From the NCBI GenBank assembly GCA_031277235.1, contig JAITMT010000133.1, forward strand, positions 1 to 5,577: a stretch of DNA of 5,577 nucleotides, read 5' to 3'. The translations under genes were made by a program, and so were the position numbers. Positions 1-5,422 of the stretch are shown piece after piece; the first letter of the stretch is position 1; each line of letters starts with the position of its first letter. Source of the DNA: Tannerella sp. (GTDB taxonomy: Bacteria > Bacteroidota > Bacteroidia > Bacteroidales > Tannerellaceae). The notes under the pieces are model-generated. The model was given only the letters and a program-made list of their open reading frames with translations. It was not told the origin of the DNA and searched no databases.

Positions 1-275
1 AAGCCTGCGTAATCGGTGTCGCGTGCAACAACATGCGGCTCAATGCGAAAATCTATCTGTCGGCGTAATTTCCACAATGGCGGAATAATTTTGAAAAAAT
101 TGCCCTTGAACGTAGCGACAATAAAAGCCACGTCTATGTCGCTGTGTTCTTGAGGTGTGTCTTTTGCATACGAACCAAAAAGATAAACTTTTTCTATCTG
201 CATCGGAAATTTACTTTCTGCAACCAGTTGTTTGAACTGCCTTACTAAGTTGATAATATCGTCTCTTTTGTCCAT
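1..275 (-). CDS. MNT-type nucleotidyltransferase (HEPN/MNT antitoxin), C-terminus beyond window
   Basis: This is the N-terminal 91 codons of a small nucleotidyltransferase of the polymerase-beta superfamily; the gene continues off the left edge. The diagnostic GSX10DXD motif is exact: GSYAKDTPQEHSDIDVAF, with Gly34-Ser35 and the metal-binding Asp46 and Asp48. In this family the protein is the antitoxin of HEPN/MNT modules and silences the HEPN RNase by transferring AMP onto it; that role is inferred here from family and context. The ATG at 275-273 fits because the conserved part begins about 25 residues later, as usual. The first 31 bp overlap the end of the HEPN remnant, the arrangement expected of a co-transcribed toxin-antitoxin pair. 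The partner is truncated, so this may be an orphan antitoxin. The visible part has no stop or frameshift. Confidence 0.9.
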   Translation of the reverse strand, partial: MDKRDDIINLVRQFKQLVAESKFPMQIEKVYLFGSYAKDTPQEHSDIDVAFIVATFKGNFFKIIPPLWKLRRQIDFRIEPHVVARDTDYAG

Positions 276-411
276 TGCCGTATCTTTTTTGTATGATTAA
301 GTAACTTAACGCATTTTGCAGGAGTGAGCCTCTTTGCAATGTCCTCTTTGTATTCAGAATAACGGGCTTCTATATTGAGAGGGTTCAATTCTACGATGAA
401 ATCCTTTTTCG
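245..411 (-). pseudogene. HEPN-domain toxin, C-terminal remnant
   Basis: On the minus strand one frame runs from just after a TGA at about 418-416 to a TAG at 247-245. It encodes about 55 residues including FIVELNPLNIEARYSEYK and, near the end, LTPAKCVKLLNHTKKIRQW. This matches my knowledge of the C-terminal end of HEPN-domain proteins that sit upstream of MNT nucleotidyltransferases, and the 31-bp overlap with the MNT start fits that pairing. The family is usually about 120-140 residues, so roughly the first 80 residues, with most of the helical core, are missing. There is no plausible start codon in this frame, and no Arg-X4-6-His RNase motif is visible in what remains. An N-terminal deletion is inferred, leaving a non-functional toxin. 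The family call rests on motif recognition only. Confidence 0.7.
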
Positions 412-420
412 GATTTCATC
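395..420. repeat. Perfect 10-bp hairpin at the edge of the HEPN remnant
   Basis: GATGAAATCC (395-404) and GGATTTCATC (411-420) are perfect inverted copies around the 6-nt loop TTTTTC. The hairpin lies exactly where HEPN-like coding sequence begins, so it may mark the deletion junction. There is no T-run after it on either strand, so it is not a typical terminator. Confidence 0.6.
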
Positions 421-472
421 AAATAACATTATCTGTATCATAGCTGTTTTTTTATTGAAATTAATAAGGCAA

Positions 473-480
473 CAAATGTA
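473..480 (-). promoter_or_regulatory. Bacteroidetes -7 box facing the HEPN/MNT genes
   Basis: Read on the minus strand this is TACATTTG, a full match to the Bacteroidetes -7 consensus TAnnTTTG. An ATG lies about 32 bp downstream at 441-439 and opens a 16-codon frame that ends at 391. This looks like the leader that once served the intact HEPN gene. No clear TTTG box is found 19-21 bp upstream, so the promoter is only half supported. Confidence 0.4.
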
Positions 481-530
481 AAACTTTTTTTCGCGAAAAT
501 CGCGAATCGCCAAACTTTTTTTCGCGAAAA
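481..530. repeat. 19-bp direct repeat carrying TTTTCGCGAAAA palindromes
   Basis: AAACTTTTTTTCGCGAAAA occurs at 481-499 and identically at 512-530, a 31-bp period. Each copy ends in the 12-bp perfect palindrome TTTTCGCGAAAA (488-499 and 519-530). The spacer holds two further CGCGA/TCGC words. The first copy directly abuts the minus-strand -7 box, so a protein bound here could influence that promoter. No binding protein is known to me for this motif. Confidence 0.75.
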
Positions 531-560
531 ATGCAAAAAACTTCGTGAAGGGGAACATGA

Positions 561-648
561 GTTGCATTTTTTGCAAATAAATTTTCGGAAAAGCCTCCGA
601 GTTGCATTTTTTGCAACTTTTTAAAAATCAGTTGCAAAAATCGATTTT
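561..648. repeat. 16-bp direct repeat and palindromes upstream of plus-strand promoter
   Basis: GTTGCATTTTTTGCAA occurs at 561-576 and again at 601-616. Each is a hairpin-like inverted repeat: the second pairs GTTGCA (601-606) with TGCAAC (612-617), and the first differs only in its last base. A further GTTGCAAAAA starts at 631 and runs into the perfect 12-bp palindrome AAAATCGATTTT (637-648), which overlaps the expected -33 region of the plus-strand promoter. CTCCG (595-599) and CGGAG (650-654) bracket the last two elements. Operator sites are the simplest reading, but the role is inferred. Confidence 0.65.
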
Positions 649-676
649 ACGGAGATTTTTTTATGCCTTACCTTTG
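646..676 (+). promoter_or_regulatory. Bacteroidetes-type promoter upstream of the 703 ORF
   Basis: The -7 box TACCTTTG (669-676) matches TAnnTTTG fully. TTTA at 646-649 sits 19 bp upstream, one base from the TTTG consensus of the -33 box. Transcription would start near 683, leaving about 20 nt before the ATG at 703. Confidence 0.55.
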
Positions 677-702
677 CAGCGAATTTATAAACGAACAAGA
701 AA

Positions 703-1032
703 ATGGTCAATTTTAAATTGCAAATTTTAGCGCTTCTCCCGGTTTGCCTGCTCTCTTTAACGACAGCGAAACGGAGCATTAGTGCGTCAACAGTCGGTAT
801 GCGAACGCTGCCCACTGACAGATGGCCAACGGTATCGTGGTTTTGCTGTTTATCGGGACTGACGCCATGCAACGTTTTTGCGAGTTATTGCATCAATCTA
901 TTAAGAATTTTAAATTCATGTAAAATGAATGTCGCAAAAAATCATCATAAAGGATTATTGTTACTGGAGGCCGTGCAAGCTTACATCACAATTGTCCCTC
1001 ATAAATGGGAAAACGTAAAAAATACTTTCTAA
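703..1032 (+). CDS. Hypothetical small protein, doubtful
   Basis: I do not recognise a characterised family for this 109-residue ORF. Its ATG lies about 26 bp after a good -7 box and follows an A-rich leader, which supports expression. The N-terminus has a hydrophobic stretch, ILALLPVCLLSLTTA (residues 8-22), resembling a weak signal peptide. The middle contains five cysteines in a low-order sequence. The end, from about residue 80 (HHKGLLLLEAVQAYITIVPHK), looks more like ordinary protein. The first part is visibly richer in G+C than the flanks, and the gene ends 47 bp before the next one. It may instead be a non-coding leader or part of a dispersed repeat unit with its own promoter; the overlapping minus-strand frame at 621-872 shows that open frames arise easily here. 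Confidence 0.3.
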   Translation: MVNFKLQILALLPVCLLSLTTAKRSISASTVGMRTLPTDRWPTVSWFCCLSGLTPCNVFASYCINLLRILNSCKMNVAKNHHKGLLLLEAVQAYITIVPHKWENVKNTF

Positions 1033-1079
1033 AAAACGTGTAAAATATTGATAATCATTTAATATAGAATAAAAATAAT

Positions 1080-1553
1080 ATGATAAAAATAAAAAAAATA
1101 ATATTTGTGTTGTTTATGGTTTGTTTTTCATGTCAAGATCAATTGGAACCTAGTGATTCTGAGATCAAGGAATGCGGAGTTATTGAAATAAACGATAATG
1201 AATTTATTTTGATGAAGTTTGTACCGGATAGAGTATCAAGTCAGTCTACAAACTTATTGATAATTGAAAACCAAACTTCACATGAATTGAATTGGGGAGC
1301 TAACTTTTCTCTGGAATTTTATGAAAAAAATACGTGGAAAAAGATACCAAGTGATGAACTACCCATTTTAATAGGCTATTTCCTTACTGCCGGTGATATT
1401 TATACTGATGATATGTTCATATCTTCACGAACTTTATATACCTTGGTTAAAGATTTGAATAAAGGGAAAAAAGGGCGATATCGAATTATACGCCAATATA
1501 GTCTGCATAATGTAGGTACATATAAATTATGCGCTGAATTTGAAGTTATTTAG
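1080..1553 (+). CDS. Lipoprotein with a bacterial Ig-like (Big_14-type) domain
   Basis: This 157-residue protein is a predicted surface or periplasmic lipoprotein. Its N-terminus has lysines (MIKIKK), a hydrophobic core and a lipobox-like VCFSC ending at Cys18, followed by acidic residues (DQLEPSD). The rest resembles the single Ig-like domain I know as Big_14: a segment of the form 'ENQTSHELNWGANFSLEF' (about residues 62-79), then a Trp-Lys-Lys-Ile-Pro strand, a GYF turn, and the closing KGRYRIIRQY and YKLCAEFEVI strands. The lysine-rich start and lipobox favour the ATG at 1080. Only 27 bp separate its TAG from the next ATG, so it probably forms an operon with the protease. I see no convincing promoter of its own. 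The sequence is A+T rich, like the N-terminal part of the protease. Function is unknown; a binding or modulating partner of the protease is conceivable but unproven. Confidence 0.75.
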   Translation: MIKIKKIIFVLFMVCFSCQDQLEPSDSEIKECGVIEINDNEFILMKFVPDRVSSQSTNLLIIENQTSHELNWGANFSLEFYEKNTWKKIPSDELPILIGYFLTAGDIYTDDMFISSRTLYTLVKDLNKGKKGRYRIIRQYSLHNVGTYKLCAEFEVI

Positions 1554-1580
1554 AATATTTTATTTAAAATTTTTACAAAT

Positions 1581-3725
1581 ATGAAAAGAATAATATTAAC
1601 GTGTTTGTTTTTAGGGATTTTCGTTTGCGTTTTGAACGCGCAACTTAGTACAAATGAAACTCCTTACAGTTAGAATAAAAATGTAGATGAAGCCTCGCGT
1701 CAATCTACTTTTTTAACAGTAACATTGCCTCATTTGGATTTTGAAGCAATCAATAGAGAAGATAAAAGGAATGAATCTGCTGGAGTTCCGGTACGTTTTG
1801 GTTTTTCTCATGACGTTAGACTGGATTTATCTAATTCAGGTTTATGGCAAAACACATCGGATGGTGGTCGGTTATGGACATTGAAAATAGAGAGTCCGGA
1901 TGCACTTTCGTTGAATTTATTATACGATAAATTTTGGTTGCCCGATGGGGCAAAATTCTTTATCTATACTGCGGATAAAAAGCAGTACATGGGTGCTTTT
2001 ACTTCTAAAAACAATAAAGGTGACAAAGATAAAATTTTGGGATTTGCTACCGGTTTATTGTATTCAAATAGTATTGTTTTAGAATATTTTGTACCAGCTG
2101 GCATTATTGATGAAGGAGAAATTTCGATTATTCAAGTTATAAGTGGATATCGATATCTTTACGACATAGTAAATGAGGAGTATCAGTCAAGACACGATAT
2201 TACAGTTTTGACATGCCATAATGATATAAATTGTCCAGAAGGAGATAATTATAAACAAGAAAAAAATGCAATCGCACTTATGGTATTTGGAAGTTATATT
2301 TGTACTGGCTCGCTTCTCAATACAACAGCTAATGATAATAGACTTACATTTTTAACGGCAAATCATTGTTTTGTAAATAATGTTAATTTCGACCAATATG
2401 TTTTCTTTTGGAATTATGAAGCACCAACATGCGGTAGTGATGTAAATAGAGATAATCTCCTATCAACAGCAGGATCATCTCTGTTATCAAGAAGAACCGA
2501 ATCGGATTTTATGTTATTACAGTTGACCGAAAGTCCAATCTCTAATACTTATGTAGTACCTTATTTTTTAGGTTGGGATAGAACCGGTACTGCCGCTTCG
2601 AGTGGAGCGGGAATTCATCATCCAAATGGAGCTCAAAAAAAAATATCTCTCAGTAATTCAATAACAAATGTAACAAGTACATTGAATTCAACCGGAGATT
2701 TGATTATTTATGCCAATAACTTTTGGAAAGTAAATTTTTATAGTGGAGCTGTAGAGGAAGGTTCATCAGGTTCTCCTTTGTTAAATCAAAGTAATCGAGT
2801 TGTTGGGCAATTAGGTGCTGGTGTTGCAAATTGTCCTCCAAATGCAATAGGATATTATGGACGTTTTGATGTTTCATGGACAGGGGGAGGGACAAATAGT
2901 TCTCGGTTGAGCAATTGGCTGGATCCAACCAATTCTAATGTTCAAACCCTTGCTGGAAAAGCTATACTAATGATTATAGGGCCTGCTTATGTCTGTTCAT
3001 CAGCTACTTTTTCTGTAAACAATGCACCGACTGGATTTACTTGGAATCAAAGTCCAAATCTGAGTCGCAATGGATCCGGACCTTCTGTGACTTTCACCAA
3101 ATCGGGTACTGATGGCCGTGGCTGGGTGAGTATAAACAATATTAATGGAACTGAAGTCGCGAGGTTAGATGTTTGGGTAGGTGCTCCTCCTGCTCCAACA
3201 ATATCAGGTCCGGCATCAGTTCCAGTAAGCAGTCAGTCTGTGACCTACAATGCCGGTATTCAGAATTATACCGGGCATGCGATCACCGGTTATGAATGGT
3301 CATGGCAATCCGATCCGGCCAATCCGATGTATACCTATGGCAATTATGTAAATATTTATTTTAATGTTCCTGGATCCTCAAAGTTATCGCTTCGGGCTTG
3401 TAATACATGTGGTTGCGGTCCATACCAATATCTTTATATCCAGGCTACCAGTAATTATCGTGTGTCATATTACCCCAACCCTGTTTCGGATGTACTGCAT
3501 ATAGATATAAGTTCAAAAGTAGCTGGAAGTGCAAGGAGCATCGATCAATCATTTGATATCCGTCTCTACGACGGTCAGGGAACCCAATTGCGGCAAACCG
3601 TTACCAAAAGCGAATCCGGCGCACAGTTCGACGTATCGGGTCTGCCCAATGGCACTTATTATCTGCATGTTTACGATGGCGTTAATGCCAAACCGGAAAT
3701 GTATCAGATTATTGTAAAACACTGA
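1581..3725 (+). pseudogene. T9SS-exported lysyl-endopeptidase-like serine protease, TAG at codon 31
   Basis: The frame from ATG 1581 encodes about 714 residues if the in-frame TAG at 1671-1673 is ignored. Codons 1-20 form a signal peptide (MKRIILTCLFLGIFVCVLNA) with likely cleavage before Gln21. After a propeptide comes a trypsin-fold domain like Achromobacter lysyl endopeptidase. It shows DINCPEGDN, His262 in LTANHC, Asp309 in ESDFMLLQL, GIHHPNGAQKKIS, and Ser396 in EEGSSGSPLL, so the triad is complete. Two beta-rich PKD- or Ig-like domains follow (about 463-624). The last 90 residues are a T9SS type A sorting domain (YYPNPVSDVLHIDIS to YQIIVKH), so the product would be exported and attached to or released from the cell surface. 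The only start after the TAG is TTG at 1725, which would lose the signal peptide; hence the gene looks inactivated by one base change, perhaps Trp TGG to TAG. Everything downstream is intact, so the lesion is recent, suppressed, or a sequencing error. Confidence 0.85.
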
Positions 3726-3810
3726 TATGCTGATATACTAACGAGTAGAAGCGTAAGAAAATCGACCCGTTCCACGGATAAAATAGCTTAACCGTCCGAA
3801 TCATTGAATG

Positions 3811-3847
3811 AAAGTCCCCGAAGTGCGATAAGTCTTCGGGGACTTTT
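3811..3847 (+). terminator. Rho-independent terminator after the protease
   Basis: AAAGTCCCCGAAG (3811-3823) pairs perfectly with CTTCGGGGACTTT (3834-3846) around a 10-nt loop, giving a 13-bp stem that ends in TTTT. It lies 86 bp after the protease stop. Because the minus-strand remnant also runs toward it, it may stop transcription from both sides. Confidence 0.8.
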
Positions 3848-3849
3848 CG

Positions 3850-4224
3850 CATAGAGACATCGAGCAGTCTTGTCCGCAGGCTGTCAATCTTTGTCTGTTG
3901 ATTCTGGAGGAACATTAGGCGTTACTTTGTAGATGATCCGATGATCAGTAGGGATTCGTTAATGATGCTTTCGATCCATTTCTCCGTTTCTTCGCAAAAG
4001 GCGGGGTTGGAGGTAAAAAAAATTGACGGCATATAGCTGATGGCTACCACCGTGTCGGCTCCATTTTTCATCAGTATAAAATTGTTTTCAGGATGGACAG
4101 CGCTGTAATACAGTTTGAAGTCACCCCTGTTTTCCTTTTTGTCGGTCTCCGCCCATAACTCTATATTATCAATATTACTGAGTAACTGATTGAACATCAC
4201 ATTGCCCAGGTCATTGTCCTTCCC
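3850..4224 (-). pseudogene. Unrecognised protein, C-terminal fragment broken by TAA
   Basis: On the minus strand a frame opens after a TAA at 4227-4225 and runs to a TAA at 3924-3922; the first start-like codon is GTG at 4200. The protein-like sequence includes NIELWAETDKKENRGDFKLY, VAISYMPSIFFTSNPAFCEE and TEKWIESIINESLLIIGSS. The same frame stays protein-like after the TAA (FLQNQQTKIDSLRTRLLDVS), with a leucine/isoleucine spacing suggestive of a short coiled coil, until it enters the terminator hairpin. A CAA-to-TAA change would restore one continuous C-terminal segment. I cannot name the family with confidence; the layout could fit the effector part of a larger regulator. The N-terminal part is missing and the neighbouring sequence changes identity near 4200-4225, so this is probably a remnant, although a 92-residue protein from GTG 4200 cannot be excluded. 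Confidence 0.5.
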
Positions 4225-4653
4225 TTATCCGCCAACATCACCAAGACATTGGGCGATACGCCATTCGATCCGGGTGCAACGGCTTCGTCAGGCTTGCCCG
4301 TGACCTATACCTCGTCTGACCCAAGCATTGCCTCCGTCAGCGGCAGCACGATAACGATTCATAAAGCGGGAGTGGTCGTCATCACCGTTTCGCAGCCGGT
4401 CTATATCTATATCGGCCCCGAAGTGCTTGGCCCGGTCGGAAACGAATGGATTGGCAAGGCAGCCGTCTGGTCTCACGGCAATACATTATATATACGTGTT
4501 GCACGTGCAGACGTCGCTAATATCTATTCAAGCGATGGCCTGTTAGTCAAACGTATCGACCTGCAGGAAGGCCTCCTCTCCGAAACGCTTCCCAAAGGGG
4601 TGTATATCGTGACGTTGCAGGGCGGAGGGGCGTATAAGGTTATTATTCAATGA
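4201..4653 (+). pseudogene. C-terminal stub of a T9SS surface protein (Ig-like repeat plus sorting domain)
   Basis: The frame is open from a TAA at 4183 to the TGA at 4651-4653, about 150 residues of recognisable protein. It begins with one bacterial Ig-like repeat: QVIVLPLSANITKTLGDTPF, then DPGATASSGLPVTYTSSDPS and IASVSGSTITIHKAGVVVIT. This is the 'kTyGD.pF...AtASSGL' repeat common in secreted Bacteroidetes proteins. It ends with a T9SS sorting domain (ANIYSSDGLLVKRIDLQEG, LPKGVYIVTLQGGGAYKVII). Such domains normally close proteins of several hundred residues, yet here there is no signal peptide, no catalytic domain and no ATG; the only nearby start is TTG 4249 inside the repeat. It is therefore a 5'-truncated gene. 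A hand count of 4321-4380 gives 57% G+C. The sorting domain could not act without an N-terminal export signal. Confidence 0.75.
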
Positions 4654-4683
4654 ATAATGAACAATGAACAATGAATAATGAGA
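4649..4683. repeat. Five tandem 7-bp units, AATGAAY
   Basis: The units are AATGAAT, AATGAAC, AATGAAC, AATGAAT and AATGAGA, head to tail. The first unit contains the TGA stop of the T9SS stub. Copy number could vary by replication slippage. Confidence 0.75.
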
Positions 4684-4723
4684 AAAAACGTAACACGACT
4701 ATGCAATCGTGTTACGTTTTTTT
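4683..4723. terminator. Strong, probably bidirectional terminator
   Basis: AAAAAACGTAACACGA (4683-4698) pairs perfectly with TCGTGTTACGTTTTTT (4707-4722) around an 8-nt loop. A 10-bp core stem is flanked by an A-run on one side and a 7-base T-run on the other, so it can work on both strands. It isolates the downstream operon from the T9SS stub. Confidence 0.85.
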
Positions 4724-4795
4724 ATATACCTGCAATCTCCCATCCTTTTCAAATACTGCATTCTGTTCGGGATGACGGCTACATTTCCTATCCAT
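4712..4795 (-). CDS. Possible 27-residue ORF or gene tail
   Basis: On the minus strand ATG 4795 opens MDRKCSRHPEQNAVF, which continues through EKDGRLQVYKKT to a TAA inside the terminator stem. The frame is open for 11 more codons upstream. The composition looks protein-like (EKDGRLQVYKK), and a stop within a terminator hairpin is plausible for a real gene end. No family is recognised and no promoter is seen, so it may be a degraded gene tail or chance. Confidence 0.2.
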   Translation of the reverse strand: MDRKCSRHPEQNAVFEKDGRLQVYKKT

Positions 4796-4866
4796 ACGAA
4801 TTGCAAATACATTGCTACGGATGAAAAATTATCCGTACACGCTTGACTATTCTCAATAAATCCGTA
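4790..4866. promoter_or_regulatory. Operator-like ATCCGTA sites at the small operon's promoter
   Basis: TACGGAT (4816-4822) and ATCCGTA (4831-4837) form a perfect 7-bp inverted repeat with an 8-nt spacer, ending 4 bp before the -33 box. A third exact ATCCGTA (4860-4866) overlaps the -7 box by two bases. A one-mismatch copy, ATCCATA, lies at 4790-4796. Sites that flank and touch the promoter are what autorepression by an antitoxin or its complex would need; the binding protein is inferred. Confidence 0.55.
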
Positions 4867-4872
4867 TATTTG
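4842..4872 (+). promoter_or_regulatory. Bacteroidetes-type promoter of the three-gene operon
   Basis: CTTG (4842-4845), 19 bp, then TATATTTG (4865-4872) matches the Bacteroidetes pattern of TTTG, about 19 bp, TAnnTTTG almost perfectly. Transcription should begin near 4879, leaving a leader of about 24 nt that ends in AAGGA just before ATG 4903. Confidence 0.75.
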
Positions 4873-4902
4873 CGGCAAAAATATTTATAAAAACGCAAGG
4901 AT

Positions 4903-5133
4903 ATGACAGAGTTGATTTTGAAAAACAGGATAGATCGGAAAAAACTGAATTCCATCGTTATATTTCTCCAATCATGGGGGATTGAGACGGAAATCAGAAC
5001 GGTTTCCGCTAAGAAAAAAACAGTTAGGGAAGAGCCTTTTTCCCAATCTTTCGGAATGTGGGCAGACCGCGATGTGGATATAAAGAAAATCAGGCAAAAG
5101 GAAGTATTGTTTAATTTTGTGACTGAAAAGTAA
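4903..5133 (+). CDS. Putative antitoxin with FGMWxDRD tail
   Basis: This 76-residue protein starts at ATG 4903, directly after AAGGA and close behind a clear promoter. The N-terminal half (MTELILKNRIDRKKLNSIVI to about residue 40) mixes basic and hydrophobic residues and could be a small DNA-binding or dimerising unit. The C-terminal part contains SFGMWADRDVDIKKIRQKE (about 49-67). This resembles the FGxWxDRxxDxxxLR tail found on many VapB/Phd-like and DUF2281-like antitoxins, the segment that in known pairs wraps around the toxin. It is the first gene of a compact operon; the ATG of the DUF4160 gene follows 14 bp after its stop. The operator-like sites at its promoter fit an autoregulating antitoxin. 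The antitoxin role is inferred from motif and context, and no named family is certain. Confidence 0.6.
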   Translation: MTELILKNRIDRKKLNSIVIFLQSWGIETEIRTVSAKKKTVREEPFSQSFGMWADRDVDIKKIRQKEVLFNFVTEK

Positions 5134-5147
5134 CTGGAATTTTGATT

Positions 5148-5417
5148 ATGCCGACAATTTCAATGTTTTACGGTTTGATTGTTTATATGTATGCAAAAGA
5201 TAATAAAAAGCATCATTTGCCTCATATTCATGTTGAATATCAGGATGATGAAGCTGTATTTTCCATTCCTGACGGTGAACTTTTAGAAGGGAATCTGCCG
5301 GATAAAAAGATTCAACTCGTAAAAGCTTGGATCATCATTAATCAGGAAGACTTGATGGCTAACTGGTATTTGGCGGTAAAAGGAGAAGTGTTATTTAAGA
5401 TTAAACCTTTAAGTTGA
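5148..5417 (+). CDS. DUF4160 family protein
   Basis: This 89-residue protein matches the DUF4160 pattern along its whole length. It has the opening MPTISMFYGLIVYMYAKDN, the histidine-rich HHLPHIHVEYQDDEAVFSI, then PDGELLEGNLP and a last helix with KKIQLVKAWIIINQEDLMAN. The family's usual length is about 80-90 residues, so it is complete. ATG 5148 is chosen over the in-frame TTG at 5142 because family members begin with Met-Pro. No biochemical function is established to my knowledge. Its genes are repeatedly found next to DUF2442 genes, as here, and the pair has a toxin-antitoxin-like layout. The HHLPHIHVEY cluster could bind metal or be catalytic, which is inference. It sits 14 bp after the antitoxin-like gene and 5 bp before the DUF2442 gene. 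Confidence 0.85.
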   Translation: MPTISMFYGLIVYMYAKDNKKHHLPHIHVEYQDDEAVFSIPDGELLEGNLPDKKIQLVKAWIIINQEDLMANWYLAVKGEVLFKIKPLS

Positions 5418-5422
5418 AAAAA

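Noticed and set aside
391..576. Minus-strand 61-codon frame over the repeats
   Set aside because: It is translated from A+T-rich repeats and palindromes and its end is out of frame with the HEPN remnant. Only the promoter and short leader seem meaningful.
481..650. CRISPR array
   Set aside because: There are only two copies each of two different short repeats, with unequal spacing and palindromic A+T-rich content, and no spacer-like unique segments or cas genes.
621..872. Minus-strand 83-codon frame
   Set aside because: It overlaps the plus-strand promoter and ORF and has no promoter or family resemblance.
2704..2928. Minus-strand 74-codon frame
   Set aside because: It lies antisense to the catalytic-serine part of the protease and is a shadow frame.
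3529..3717. Plus-strand 62-codon frame
   Set aside because: It lies inside the T9SS sorting domain in another frame, which is strongly conserved in the protease frame.
1725..3725. Protease starting at TTG 1725
   Set aside because: This start would omit the signal peptide that lies in the same frame at 1581-1640, and T9SS cargo needs one. The longer frame with an internal TAG explains the data better.
1080..3725. One long frame from 1080 to 3725 interrupted only by two TAG codons, suggesting TAG recoding
   Set aside because: The first TAG is followed 27 bp later by an ATG with a proper signal peptide, so it is an ordinary gene end, and sharing a frame happens one time in three. Recoding would need genome-wide evidence.
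3709..3915. Separate minus-strand gene starting at ATG 3915
   Set aside because: It is the same frame as the 4224-3925 fragment beyond its TAA and soon runs through the terminator hairpin and the intergenic region, so only its first part is likely former coding sequence.
4288..4476. Minus-strand 62-codon frame
   Set aside because: It is antisense to the Ig-like repeat of the T9SS stub and shows no protein features.
5142..5147. TTG 5142 as start of the DUF4160 gene
   Set aside because: The ATG at 5148 gives the usual Met-Pro start of the family and has normal spacing.
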